A stretch of 64,000 bases of DNA from Watersipora subatra (taxonomy: Eukaryota > Bryozoa > Gymnolaemata > Cheilostomatida > Watersiporidae). Position 1 is the first letter of the stretch. Each line of letters opens with the position of its first letter. The notes under the pieces were generated by a model that did not search any database, had not been told where the DNA came from, and saw nothing but the letters and a program-made list of their open reading frames with translations. The stretch is taken from NCBI RefSeq assembly GCF_963576615.1, contig NC_088708.1:310001-374000 (forward strand), given 5' to 3'. A program made the translations under genes and the position numbers. This document shows, in pieces, positions 46,887 through 58,719 of the stretch.

Positions 46887-47675
46887 ACCATAACTGTCAC
46901 AAACAACTTTTATTGTATTAATTAGGTAAATCAGACACGCTGACTCCGATTTTGTACTCAAAATAAAGATTAGTCCACTAACCTTCAAAGTCATTTAGGC
47001 TTTTTCAAAGCGTTTCAATATCCGTTTCAAAAACAACACAATCGGCATTACAAGCTCTGCCCATAAATATGTGACGAAACCTAGCTTTTTCAGGAACGGA
47101 AGTTAGGAATGTTTAGTCCGATTTAGAATAATAGAGATGGGTGTCTTAAAACCCATGATTATCTAAATCCAGCCAGTAAAATAATTTCAGTTTTTTATGA
47201 AAGGGATATAAACTATTTAAAATTGCTCGTAGCTTGTTACATAACGTTTAAATGGGCTGAACGCCGAGAAAAATTAACTCAAAAGCACGGTTTTATCACA
47301 AGCTAGCGTTTTTATCGCGCGTTTTTAAATATGCAATGCTAAATAGCTTATCTACCTTTCAGAAAAGACTGATATTATTTTTAAGGCTGAATTTAGATAT
47401 TAATGGATTTTAAAACACCCATCTCTATTATTCTAAATCGGTCTAAACATCCCTACGTAACTTCTGTTCCTAAAAAGCTAGGTTATGTCACGTATTTATG
47501 GGCGGAGCTTGTGATGCCGATCATGTTGTTTTCGAAACCGATATTAAAACGCTGTAAAAAAGCCTTCATTACTCTGAAAGTTAGTGGACTAATCTCTATT
47601 TTGTGTACAAAATCGGAATCAGCGTGTCTGATTTACCTAGTAAACACGATAAAAGTTGTTCGTGACAGTTACGGT
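46887..47675. mobile_element. TTAA-flanked foldback MITE of a second family (789 bp)
   Basis: Arms of about 270 bp are inverted copies at roughly 90 percent: 46887-47160 against the reverse complement of 47400-47675. The ends are ACCATAACTGTCAC and GTGACAGTTACGGT. TTAA flanks both sides (46883-46886, 47676-47679). The 100-codon frame at 47403-47705 is arm sequence. The end sequence differs from the 3797/18931 family. Confidence 0.75.
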
Positions 47676-47679
47676 TTAA

Positions 47680-49289
47680 TCTTACACGGCTATGACTACA
47701 CCTAATGATGTTCCGGCAATACAGAGTGACGTCAGCTCTGATGATTGTAAAACCGCAACAACAAATGTAGCAACGGGAATGTTAATGACATTGTTGAATG
47801 TATAACATATTTACAGTTTGAATAATGCATTTAGCAATGCCAACTTCATCAAGCGCATTCTTCAAAGGCTTACGGAATGGTCGTAACTATATGTAGCGCT
47901 TATGAGCTATGCTCAGGCCTGCCAACTCACAGAGTTACACAAGTTTTTGAATACCAATAAGGCGTCAGATGCCAAGGAGTAAAATATGGCATTATAAGTA
48001 TCCTCAATGTTAAATATTTGTGCATGAATAAAAAGGAGTCTCATCTGATTGGCCTAGTGCAGTAGTCCTTATGAGAGTAAATTGTGATATATCATTAGGT
48101 AACAGTTTAGTCACTCGTATTTGTCCATTTTTAACTTATCTAGTTTATCATTAAGAAAGATGTATTATCCATGAGACAAGTTTGACCGCTAGAAGGGAGA
48201 TACGTGATAGAGTTGGTACAAGGATAGCAATACACTGACATCTTATCAGGAAACATCAGTAATGATTAGGTTGGCAATGTCGGTAAAAAAAAATTTCTGA
48301 GGCCGATCCAGCTAAATAGTGCTAATGGAAATTGGTAACTCTGAAATGCCAATATAGCAGATTTCAAAATGTATTTGTAACATCCAAAAGTCGTAATTGT
48401 ACAGATATAAAATGACAAATAACAATATCTTTTTACAAATAATGAGATTTAAAACACTATTTTGAAATATTAGAATTCAAGCGAGTGACCCAAAATGGGC
48501 CAGCTAACAAATAATGCAATTAAGAAAAATTGATCCGAGAGATTATGTACATAGCCTTGGTCACAAATGATGGCTAATTGTAAAGATGTCGCAATGAATC
48601 TGCTCTACATTAATAATTAGCTGATAAAAACACGTAAAGAAAAGATAAACCTGTCACCGACGTAAAACCTTCCTGTCGATCAGGCCCACAGGAACTCTGA
48701 GGCACAGATGAAAGTGATTCCCACAGCTCAAGACGAATTGCTACACACACTAAAACTTAACCGAGGTGAACCTTTCACAAACTGAAACTTACATGATTAA
48801 AAAAAGTAGTTGTCTTTCAACAAATCGTATTTCATAGCAAGATGATCCACAACTACAACTGAAAGCCAACTGAGGAGTGAATAATGTATAACTGATATTT
48901 AGCCAACTGAATTGAAACATCTTTTTTTAATTTGTAGTTAAGATTGGTTACACTTTCCGTTAAATAAGTTCATTATAGTGTGCATGAGATTTTGTTAACA
49001 GAATTACTGACAATCACCAGTGAAAAGCGTCAGCGCTGTCAAACAGATGAATCAATTGTGCAGAGCTGATGCTCGAAATTTACAATATTTCTCATGTTTT
49101 AGTTTTTCAGTTTTAGAATCTTCCAGCAGCTTAAACTAAAATGTCAATAAATTAATTACGACCCGTGAGAGAAGACGCAGTGAATCTAATATGTATAAAA
49201 TATTAAAATGCATGACCATCAGGGCCACTCTGCAAGTTTACTTTCAGCATCTGCACAAAAGACATGGAACCTTAGAGCTGCAGAGCTGC
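47680..49289. other. Spacer, nothing recognised
   Basis: AT-rich unique sequence. A CRE-like TGACGTCA stands at 47728-47735. No coherent coding exon was found. Confidence 0.4.
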
Positions 49290-49520
49290 CACCATCAACA
49301 CAAGATAACTTGTGCTGTGGTGCTACGATGCTACGAGCATCTACACTAGATAACTGGTGCAGTGGTGAAACAATGCTACGAGTACCTACACTAGAGAACT
49401 TGTCCTGTGGCGCTACAACACCATGAGTATCTACACAAGAGAACCGGTGCTGTGGTAGTACAATACTATGAGGACCTATACAAGAAAACTTGTGATGTGG
49501 TGCTACAATACTGTACCTAC
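49290..49520. repeat. About 45-bp degenerate tandem repeat (five copies)
   Basis: Units hold ACACTAGAKAACTKGTGCWG then TGCTACRATACTAYGAG. It ends 11 bp beyond the stop codon of ADPRM on the minus strand, so it probably forms part of that 3' UTR. Confidence 0.8.
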
Positions 49521-49530
49521 ACCAGAGGTG

Positions 49531-52102
49531 TTACAAGGTGATCACAAACTCATCTACGTTGGAACCATCATGCGCAGTGATCTTCATCTCGCTGACATCC
49601 ACTTCCACAGTCATCCATGATTTTTCATTAGGGGGGGTCTCTAGCACAGCACGCAATGTCACATAGTGTTTGCCAGTAGCGCTGACCCCGTGCAGGTAAA
49701 TGTGTCCATGGCCATTGAGAACAAGTTTAACACATGGAGAACTCTCAAGCAAGGCTAGGACCTGATCATAATTCCACAGGAGACACTGGTTGTACGTGCC
49801 CTCTGGCGAGACTCCACAGTGCCCTACAAAGTACAGTAGTATATCGTAATTGCTGTCAATTAGTATGGATATTGCAACACAAAGCATTCATAACTTTCAA
49901 ATTACAAACCAAGTGGCTGCGTGATGTAATTCTTGCCTTGATGTTACTACTACAAGCTGTTTCCTATCCATGACAGAAATCACGTAAGCTCTTTAACACC
50001 AGCACTTAAACTAAAGAATCTGTTTTCAATGTAACTACTTGACATGCTGCGCAAGGCCTCAAACACTACTGAACATGCTGCGCAAGGCCCCAAACACCAC
50101 TGAACATGCTGCACAAGGCCTCAAACACTACTGAACATGCTGCGCAAGGCCTCAAACACCACTGAACATGCTGCGCAAGGCCTCAAACACCACTGAACAT
50201 GCTGCGCAAGGCCTCAAACACTACTGAACATGCTGCGCAAGGCCTCAAACACCACTGAACATGCTGCGCAAGGCCTCAAACACTACTGAACATGCTGCAC
50301 AAGGCCTCAAACACCACTGAACATGCTACGCAAGGCCTCAGACACTACTGAACATGCTGCGCAAGGCCTCAAACACCACTGAACATGCTGCGCAAGGCCT
50401 CAAACACCACTGAACATGCTGCGCAAGGCCTCAAACACTACTGAACATGCTGCGCAAGGCCTCAAACACCACTGAACATGCTGCGCAAGGCCTCAAACAC
50501 CACTGAACATGCTGCGCAAGGCCTCAAACACCACTGAACATGCTGCGCAAGGCCTCAAACACCAGGTCTCGGCGATCCACAATTAGTAAAATCTTATATA
50601 GGGTGCAGCTAACTGAATGACCCATACGACTGGAGTTGTCTGAACAATCAGCAGTAAAACTACAGTATTCACATCATAAACGCTGTAAGTTGCGAGTTTG
50701 TAGGTTTTAGACTGATTTATGCAGATAAAGAAAAGGTCTGGTTATAGTCAGCAGACAAACAAGAAGAAGCACGGTATCCCATACTAGCTTATGAACAAGT
50801 TTGAGCTGATTTATTCCATTGTTATTTCACTTTTAGTACTCCTCTACGCCATACAAATTTGTATACTTGGCCGTCTAATTGATCAAAATTTGTAACATTT
50901 CGTACCTAGTTTGACAGCGCAAATGATCTTGAGTGTTGATAAAGTACAATAGGCGCCCGTACAACATAAATAATCCATTCTGAGAATGTTTACATTATCG
51001 GGATTTTACGTTATACGAAGCGTAACATTCATGTAAATTGCTTATTCTTTTCCGAGATTTTTCCAAACTCAACTCTTTTGTCCCTCGGAATGAAAAAACT
51101 CACCTTTTAAATTTAATAAATGTACAGTAACTGTGGTATTATTGGGTGTGTACAGTAACTGTGGTATTATTGGGTGTGTACAGTAACTGTGGTATTATTG
51201 GGTGTGTACAGTAACTGTGGTATTATTGGGTGTGTACAGTAACTGTGGTATTATTGGGTGTGTACAGTAACTGTGGTATTATTGGGTGTGTACAGTAACT
51301 GTGGTATTATTGGATGTGTACAGTAACTGTGGTATTATTGGGTGTGTACAGTAACTGTGGTATTATTGGGTGTGTACAGTAACTGTGGTATTATTGGGTG
51401 TGTACAGTAACTGTGGTATTATTGGGTGTGTACAGTAACTGTGGTATTATTGGGTGTGTACAGTAACTGTGGTATTATTGGGTGTGTACAGTAACTGTGG
51501 TATTATTGGGTGTGTACAGTAGCTGTGGTATTATTGGGTGTGTACAGTAACTGGTATTATTGGGTGAGTACAGTAACTGTGGTATTATTGGGTGTGTACA
51601 GTACCTGTGGTATTATTGGGTGTGTACAGTAACTGTGGTATTATTGGGTGTGTACAGTAACTGTGGTATTATTGGGTGCTACCGATAACTTTTCCTTTTT
51701 GCCTATCACTCTCACTTGGTTTAGAATTCATGATTACAGTAATTTGACATTATGTTAAGGGGAGCGCACGACTTAAATTCCAGTTTAAAAAGATTTTTTC
51801 CTACAGCAAGGTCCACAGCTGCGAAGGAAAACCATTATGTATGTTAAAAATAAAGTAAAAGAAAAATGTATCTTTACTATAATAAGAGCGATATTCGCCC
51901 GTTCGAAACCAGCGCTAGAGATTAGGATAAATATTACTTTCAACGACACTCCGACTCGAGCCATTCAGCTTGGTAGACTGACACCTGTACCAATCGACCA
52001 CCTTGAAGTATTCCTGAATACTTGTGCAGCTACTTATTACCTGCGCTTTATCAACAAAACCTGACAATCTCTCATGGGACACTAGACTATCACGGTACGG
52101 TA

Positions 52103-52143
<41 letters not shown>

Positions 52144-55100
52144 ATATATATATATAATAAAACCGTAAACCTATAGGTTGTTTCCTCTCCCAAGTGAAGC
52201 AAGAGAGAGAACGATATTTTTAAGGCAGACTATGAGACTCTTGTTATTCAAATCAAATCTGAGAACTTGTACCACTTGACACTCTATTTTATAGTATATG
52301 GAATTTCTTACAAGGCAAAAACTGTGTTTTAAAGAATAAATTCTTTACAAGTGAAATTTATGTAAAATGAGGTTAATGTTTTATGGGTATTTACTGTATT
52401 ACAAAAAAGGGGATATTTAATTTCTAATTAGACGAGTTTAATTATTGAAGAATTATTAAATTCTTTTTATTGTTGAATGTGGCTGCCAGGCTTACTAAAA
52501 TCTTTAACATTCTGCCAGTCTAACTGCTGCCTAAATGTCATACAGAGCTGTAATCTTACAAGCTTTATGAGTAGATTTGTACCAAATTATTTAATTTTCA
52601 CTTATTATTACAGCACTACATCAGTAAAAACATTGCAAACGCAACAGCTTTTCCTAATGGAATCTCACCCTAGGTAAGTGTGTATAGCGCTGTCAATAAC
52701 TTGAAATCCGTTGCATCTATAGCCGAAAAAATATTTCAACCTTGATTGCAAAAGCTGTATTATAATCAAAAAAACTGTGGGCACCGCTAAAAGCAGCGGT
52801 GCCCACATTTCCTTTCTCACATGGAGTGGGCAAGAAAAATCACTTCTCACAAAGGGGGCTCTCTAAAGAATATTCCAGTCTGGGTCGGCCACAAGGCAGC
52901 CTATGCTCCGACTGTAGCAGTTATGGATGCTGGCAATCACTCTAAGAACTATTGACTAGTAGAATAAGCATCACCAATTGATACAAAACCTGGTACCATA
53001 CACCGGGTGCTGCTGCACAACTGAGTTCATCAAATCTAGTTGGAAGCCAAGACTGGCACCAGTTGTGAGACAATTCCTCCAATCAGGCTGTTTACTAACA
53101 AGCTATCTAAATGGTCTACACTGGATGTGTTATAGATATACTGAAAGACAGCTGCCGCAGTTAAGCTTGATTAGGTTGAAGGTGAGCTAAAAAATAATAG
53201 TATTTCTTTCAGTTGGTGTTAAACATCTATTGCTATGGTAACAAAAACGTTGCCCAATCAACAGTATGCCAGGAGATCCGCGTGAAGAGGAAAGAGCAGA
53301 AGTATAAAGGCAATGAAATAACCAGAGTTAAACAGTGAGTAATACTGTATCTAGCTAATACAACCTGCAGCGAACATCATTGAACAGCAGATTCTCTTGT
53401 AAATCTGCAATCATCTGTATCCTACCAACAATAACTTTAAATAACCACTCGACTTTGTGACATCGATATTACAGCTAGACGATTGTTCAGATCTGTTGGC
53501 TCTCAAGGAAACGGATAACAACTTGCCAATCGCCAACTCTGGTAGGTATTGACTAAGTTATATTTAGATTACAACAGGAGTCATCCAATTGTAGTTTAGA
53601 TTGCTCTCTGAGATCCATTGAATACCTAAACCTGTACTCAAGAGATTAATTTCCATCTGAAACATGGGGCATTATTTACCGCGCGTGAATTTTAGAAAAG
53701 ATTGTACAGATATATCATGCAACTTATAATTGTAGTTCTAAAGACTAGACATGGCTTCAACAACTCAACTCCTGAGCGTAATGATCATAGTAATGGTACT
53801 GGTCAGCATGACTCGCTCGCTGCACGCCTGCAGCATGATCCCGGTAAGCCTACAATCTTGGGTAGATGGTACGAGTAGTGGGGGAAGGGGGTTAATGCTA
53901 CACCTCCAAAAGTAAATGATCTGGTGAGGCTCAACTGTAAATACATCTAATTAACCCCTATCATTATCATAACTACACCGTAACCCCTATCATTATCCTA
54001 ACTACACCACTGTATAGCGGTTCTTTGCTTTCCATTTCAAAGTGTTTTTCTGCTTCTGCTCTCTCTTACAACCCGAGGCTAAGTTGGTAATGTCTATTCA
54101 ACAATTCAATAAATTTGGTTGTCCTAATTATAATATTTAGTTAATAATTATTGTGTTAATAATTAACACAAGCAGACGTTACAACATATCATATAGACTT
54201 ATAGACATAGACTTATATCATATGCATTATAATTTTACATATTATTTGTACTGACATGCACTAAGGTTTGGGTGCAAGTCTATGACCATAATTAACTTTG
54301 ACTGGTTAAAGATATTACAATCCTGGTATGACAATCTCTGAAAGTTGGCAGCGAACAGCGTTTATTAAAATCTTTAAAGTGATAAGCTGTCTATATATTG
54401 CAGTGCATGAATGATGGCGACTGCTGCAGCAACTACAGATGCATTAAGGACAGCAAGACAACCAAGCACTGCAGGTTCATCACTGCCTTTCCTGACAACA
54501 CTGGATGCAGAAGTCCTGGGCAATCGGTAAGTGTACCGAAATTATCTACTCTCATCAACTGTCTATCAGCACTTGCCTGTGATTACCATTGTAAGGTAGT
54601 GTGATTACCATTGGAGGTAAGCGATGCTTGTTGAACAAACTGTCAGCAGCAGACCAATGGTAAAACTGTCATCAACAGCAAACAGGAAATACTGTATTCT
54701 ACATCAGAACTGAAATGGTTTTCTTTATAAGAGTGTGAAAGTACCGACTGTCCGCGTAGGACAACCGCGAAATGACCTCAATCTTATCAGCTAATAGAAT
54801 TTACTCATAAAATGATGATTTAAGCATTACGTGTGGAGACATGAAAACATTAAAAAGCTTCGCTGCACCAGCAAACAATAAGACGGGTTAACCACAAATT
54901 GCTACTTAATCACTCCGTCCAGTATGAAATAGATGCTGTTCAAAGTGACGATGCCAGCAGCCAGTGCAAGCTGTGAGGTCTCCTTGCCTGATTGTGTGAG
55001 AATTCTAGTGATTGTCTCTATACTGGGACATGCATAAGCTTCTTGTACGGCAGGCCTATATTCAATTGTTATCATAGTAACTTGAACAATAGAATGATTT

Positions 55101-56507
55101 AATCTAATAAGGAAGAGAGTGATGATGATGGATGACTCATGCTGATACGGACAGCGCATAGCTCTCCTGATTGGTTGCTGACCTCTGTGATCAAACTAGG
55201 CAATTTTCTATACTATTTTTACTACTGTCCTGTCACATAATTAGTAATTCAGTTGTTGGCTGAAGTACGATGAGGAAGGCAGCGGTGAGCTGACAGCTAG
55301 ACTAGCAGACGCAGTAGCCAGTACCTGATGAGGTTTTTCACCCATTGTTGTTTTATTACAGTGTCGTTCAGATCAAGGCTGCTGCTCCTTTATATGTGCA
55401 GCTGACAATTCAGGCAGGAGAAGATGCCAACTGTAGTCATACACCAAGATGGTCTACTACGGTTACCCAAACTGCCTGTGATACTAGAGAGCTAGAAAGC
55501 CAAAAGGAGCTGCTGAGGAAAGTTGACTGCATGAAGAGCAGAGAGTCTAAGCATTTGTCCTGTAGTCATTGATCTCTAACCATAGCTATACTAGCTATAA
55601 CTATCCATGCTATAGCTATACTAGCTATAACTATCTATGCTATAACTATCCATGCTATAACTAAGCATTGTATAAATTATTCTTTTTACTCATTATTTAT
55701 TTTTGCAATCTACAATCTCTGCAATTTCATTTACTGTAATACCTATATTATTTATTACATGTTTTAGCATAAATTTATTACTACTCGAATATCATCATCC
55801 ACAGATAATAAACATTTGTGTGCGAGGTAAAAGCTATATACTGACATGACCATAGACAAATTTGCAAGAGACTCACCAAAAACGACTACACTTTGCTTGG
55901 CCTCCTCAGCTGCCCTCAGTTCACTAGAGAGCCAAGCTATTTGTGCTTCCCCGATTGCACCATTGTACTGAACGAACCGCCTGTCAAGCCCTTCTAAACC
56001 ATCAGGGCTGTTCATATCTTGATTAACGTTTGAAGTTAGATAGCTAGCGGCGAGCGCGTAGGTTGGGTGCTCTTTAGCCCTGCCGAGAACAGCCACATCG
56101 TATGAATCTAGATTTATGAATCTGAGGCCATGTGAGACGAATGCGTAGTAAGCCTGTGGCGGAGAACTACGGGTTACTCGATTGTTTATAATTTCCTTGA
56201 GAGCCTGCTCATGACTGAAATTGTACATGTCGTGGTTACCCAAAGTATGGTGCACTGGTATCCCTGCCTCAGCAAATATGTCTAGTATTTTTCTTAGAGC
56301 CTCCCTTGAGTGTCTTTTGCATTTTCCATCTATTATATCCCCCAACTGTAGCACAAATTCAACCTCAGATGTTTTGAAGTCTGTGAGAGCCGTTCTAAGG
56401 TGCTTGGGTGTGTGTCGATAATATCGTGTTCTCAGAGGAGGAAAAAGAGGCAGTGAGTCGTCATGGTCGGCATACTGAATGTCTGATATGACACCGAAGC
56501 ACCACAT
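49531..56507 (-). CDS. ADPRM: ADPRM: Mn-dependent ADP-ribose/CDP-alcohol diphosphatase, two exons, 307 aa
   Basis: Exon 1 is 56507-55877 (donor GTGAGT), exon 2 is 49823-49531 (acceptor ACTTTGTAG), phase 1. The 307-residue product is a metallophosphoesterase that hydrolyses ADP-ribose and CDP-alcohols in the cytosol. Metal-binding motifs run in order: DIQYAD (9-14), GDIIDG (56-61), GNHDMYNF (90-97), GHCG (211-214) and GHGH (248-251). RRYYRH-like RTRYYRHTPKHL, NSPDGLEGLDRRFVQYNG and CLLWNY match the vertebrate enzyme as I remember it. The fourth motif reads GHCG where vertebrates have SHLP; the metal His is kept. The frame is open from ATG back to a TAG 18 bases upstream that also looks like a splice acceptor, so a short upstream exon is possible. 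The 6053-bp intron contains a nested plus-strand gene and two minisatellites. Confidence 0.9.
50038..50563. repeat. 31-bp minisatellite in the ADPRM intron (17 copies)
   Basis: Unit AACATGCTGCGCAAGGCCTC plus AAACACCACTG; nearly uniform, CACC/CACT variants alternate. Confidence 0.97.
51123..51676. repeat. 28-bp minisatellite in the ADPRM intron (20 copies)
   Basis: Unit GTACAGTAACTGTGGTATTA plus TTGGGTGT; almost identical copies, so recently expanded. Confidence 0.97.
52108..52156. repeat. TA microsatellite
   Basis: About 49 bp of TA dinucleotides with one ACATG interruption. Confidence 0.95.
52777..52806. other. Perfect 12-bp stem hairpin
   Basis: GTGGGCACCGCT, a six-base loop AAAAGC, then AGCGGTGCCCAC. 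GC-rich in an AT-rich intron of ADPRM. Function unknown; no A tract or downstream motif typical of histone-type ends. Confidence 0.7.
53213..53541 (+). CDS. Two candidate coding exons upstream of the cysteine-rich peptide gene
   Basis: Piece one, 53216-53332, follows a good acceptor (TATTTCTTTCAG) and stays open to a donor-like CA/GTGAGT; it includes VCQEIRVKRKEQKYKGNEIT. Piece two, 53475-53541, has acceptor ATATTACAG and donor GTAGGT and reads LDDCSDLLALKETDNNLPIA. The two do not share a phase, so they cannot be joined directly. They could be part of a 5' region of the peptide gene, another gene, or chance. Confidence 0.22.
53751..55436 (+). CDS. Secreted 96-aa peptide with two cystine-knot-like modules, three exons, nested in the ADPRM intron
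   Basis: Exons 53751-53843 (donor GTAAGC), 54404-54526 (acceptor TATATTGCAG, donor GTAAGT) and 55362-55436 (acceptor TTTTATTACAG), both introns phase 0, give 96 residues and a TAG stop. Residues 1-26 form a signal peptide: short N-terminus, hydrophobic VMIIVMVLV, then SLHA before the first Cys. The mature part has 12 cysteines (27, 32, 38, 39, 44, 54; 66, 73, 79, 80, 84, 94), that is twice C-C-CC-C-C, the inhibitor cystine knot spacing. Introns fall between the first and second Cys of each module, in the same phase, so the modules arose by exon duplication. Similar frameworks occur in defence peptides, protease inhibitors, toxins, colipase and Dickkopf domains. The function is unknown; the gene looks intact. 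Confidence 0.7.
55572..55665. repeat. Short CTATAGCTATACTAGCTATA tandem repeat
   Basis: About 94 bp of ACTATCCATGCTATAGCTAT-type units just after the nested peptide gene, likely in its 3' UTR. Confidence 0.85.
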
Positions 56508-57999
56508 GGCAGCAAAATTTTTTTGCTAAGTCAAGAAGCGGTCCTACAAAGCAATCATTCAATTTTGATGAATAACAATTGAAGGAAATGTAAGGAGAAC
56601 GGAACTTGTGTGGTGCATTCGGATTGCATGCGAGTATGGGGTATGAACTCGGTATCACGTACCTCACCTAAAATAATGGCCAAATCACAGCAGTTGTCAT
56701 GACAACTGAGGTACATGACAGTATTTAAAACATATGAATTCAAGTTCACAGGAACACAAATGTTTAACAAAACTGAAAATGTAATATTATTTTAATCTGG
56801 GCAATTACCACCAGCAAGTCGTTCATCCGACTTACTGGTTAAGCCAGTCATTTATTCGACTCACTGAGTCAGCCAGTCGTTCATTCAACTCACTGGTTCA
56901 GCCAGTCGTTCATCTGACTGGTTGATTCAGTCAATAATAACGCAAGCGATTTTCTGCATGAGCCTGAATAACATAACTTTTCTGCATACAATTGATCCAA
57001 TTTTATTCAATCAGGTGGCGACAAAAGTTTATAACTACTCAATCATTTTGATCTTTTTCCCTATAGAGTTTATAAAACTGGACGTCGCTTGATTGCCATG
57101 AAACCTCAATAAATCCATTGCTTTGACTCAAATGAATTACGTTAAAACTTACAAGGTTTCATGGTTGGTTTATTTGAAGATTCTTGCTCAAGCGGAGCTG
57201 GCCTAATGGTGATTTTGGATCCTAGTGCGTTTCCTCGAAAAGTGCGCAGGATAAAATATTAGATAAATATCTATCATGGATCGACTTGGACTCATCATCG
57301 CTGACGTCTTAATTACTATAATGATGACCTACGAACATATCTAATAAAACTTTCGTAGCCTGCGATAATGCGTCTCTTATGAAGCAAACGTTCAGTCATC
57401 ATTGCCCGAAAACCTTTATAAAGATCTTGGGCTACAGTTTTTAAATATGCATTGTCACGCATACACATGTCAACTAACAGATGACACTACGCAACTCGGT
57501 TATTGTCTACCCTCACAAATCAGAATGAAGACTAAAACTAATGTAATTCTCATGAAGTTAAGAAAAGTTTACAAACGGAACCAAAATGCCTCACAAGTAT
57601 CCCAATCGTGTACCATTTATGCATAGTTATCTAAAAGCAATTTGACAGTAGGTATGTTCTTGTAGTTACAGTAGGTATGTACATACCACTATGACACACA
57701 ATTGAAAACATGGTCTGAGAAGATCAATGGTTAGTGTTTGTAGGCTACGATAACCAGTCACTTACCACATAACCGATTTACTCAGTAAATGTTGCAATAC
57801 TCTTGATGAATTTGTCCGCGTGTCATCTTCTAATCTATACAGTGTGAATACTGCGTCAATAACTAACTATGTAATGCATAGGATAACTTGGAGTTAGTGT
57901 TTGCTCATCACAAATCCCCCATCACCTTATATTAATACTTTCTGGTTTGTGTCATAACTTGTAGTTTGTTTTATAGTTTTTACCTAGCCTCAGTACCTA
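56508..57999. other. Upstream region of ADPRM
   Basis: Should contain the ADPRM promoter and 5' UTR. A 34-bp repeat, CAGCCAGTCGTTCATYYGAC, occurs about four times at 56806-56935. On the minus strand ATGAAACCTT/GTAAGT near 57160 looks like a start codon with donor but does not keep frame with ADPRM. Nothing else recognised. Confidence 0.4.
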
Positions 58000-58375
58000 C
58001 TTCAAGTGATTGCTGTAGTGCATACCTTAACATCTACTGCAAGTGATTGCTGTAGTACATGCCTTATTATCTATTGCAAGTGATTTCTATAGTGCATGCC
58101 TCAGTGTCTACTACAAGTGATTGCTGTAGTACATACCTTAGTATCTACTGCAAAATGATTGTTGTAGTGCATGCCTCAGTGTTTACTGTAAGTGATTGCT
58201 GTAGTGCATGCCTTAGTACCTACTGCAAATGATTGCTGTAGTGCATGCCTTAGTACCTACTGCAAGTGATTGCTGTAGTGCATGCCTCAGTGTTTACTGC
58301 AAGTGATTGCTGTAGTACATGCCTTAGTATCTACTGCAGGTGATTGCTGTAGTGCATGCCTTAGTGTAGTACGTA
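58000..58375. repeat. 37-bp minisatellite (about ten copies)
   Basis: Unit TGCAAGTGATTGCTGTAGTG plus CATGCCTYAGTRTYTAC, moderately diverged. Confidence 0.95.
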
Positions 58376-58719
58376 CCTTAAGTATGGACCCGAAACGAAA
58401 GAACCGACAGACCTCAATGGGGCGTCAGATTGCTAGAAATCACTCTCAAACAAAACTCCAGCGATAATTAGCAAATGATGAGAGGGACTGCTCTCGCCAA
58501 AATCAGCTTTAAGCGAGCAAGGTTGAGGAAATGAGAGCTTTTCTTTGTGCGACAATTTGGATAGTCACTACCCAGTGGCTGGCAGTGGCCCCATTGTAGT
58601 TTCCTAAAGTGGTTGGAATGCGGTAGAGCATGAGATGCTCTAGTCAAAACTTTGGCTAGCTAGCTACTGGTTAGAGCCCATCGTGAGGACCCTGTTAAGG
58701 GTTCTCAATAGATAGATCC

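Noticed and set aside
47403-47705. 100-codon plus-strand frame
   Set aside because: Lies in the right arm of a foldback MITE and has no protein-like motif.
58282-58467. 61-codon frame over the 37-bp array
   Set aside because: Mostly repeat sequence with no recognisable domain.
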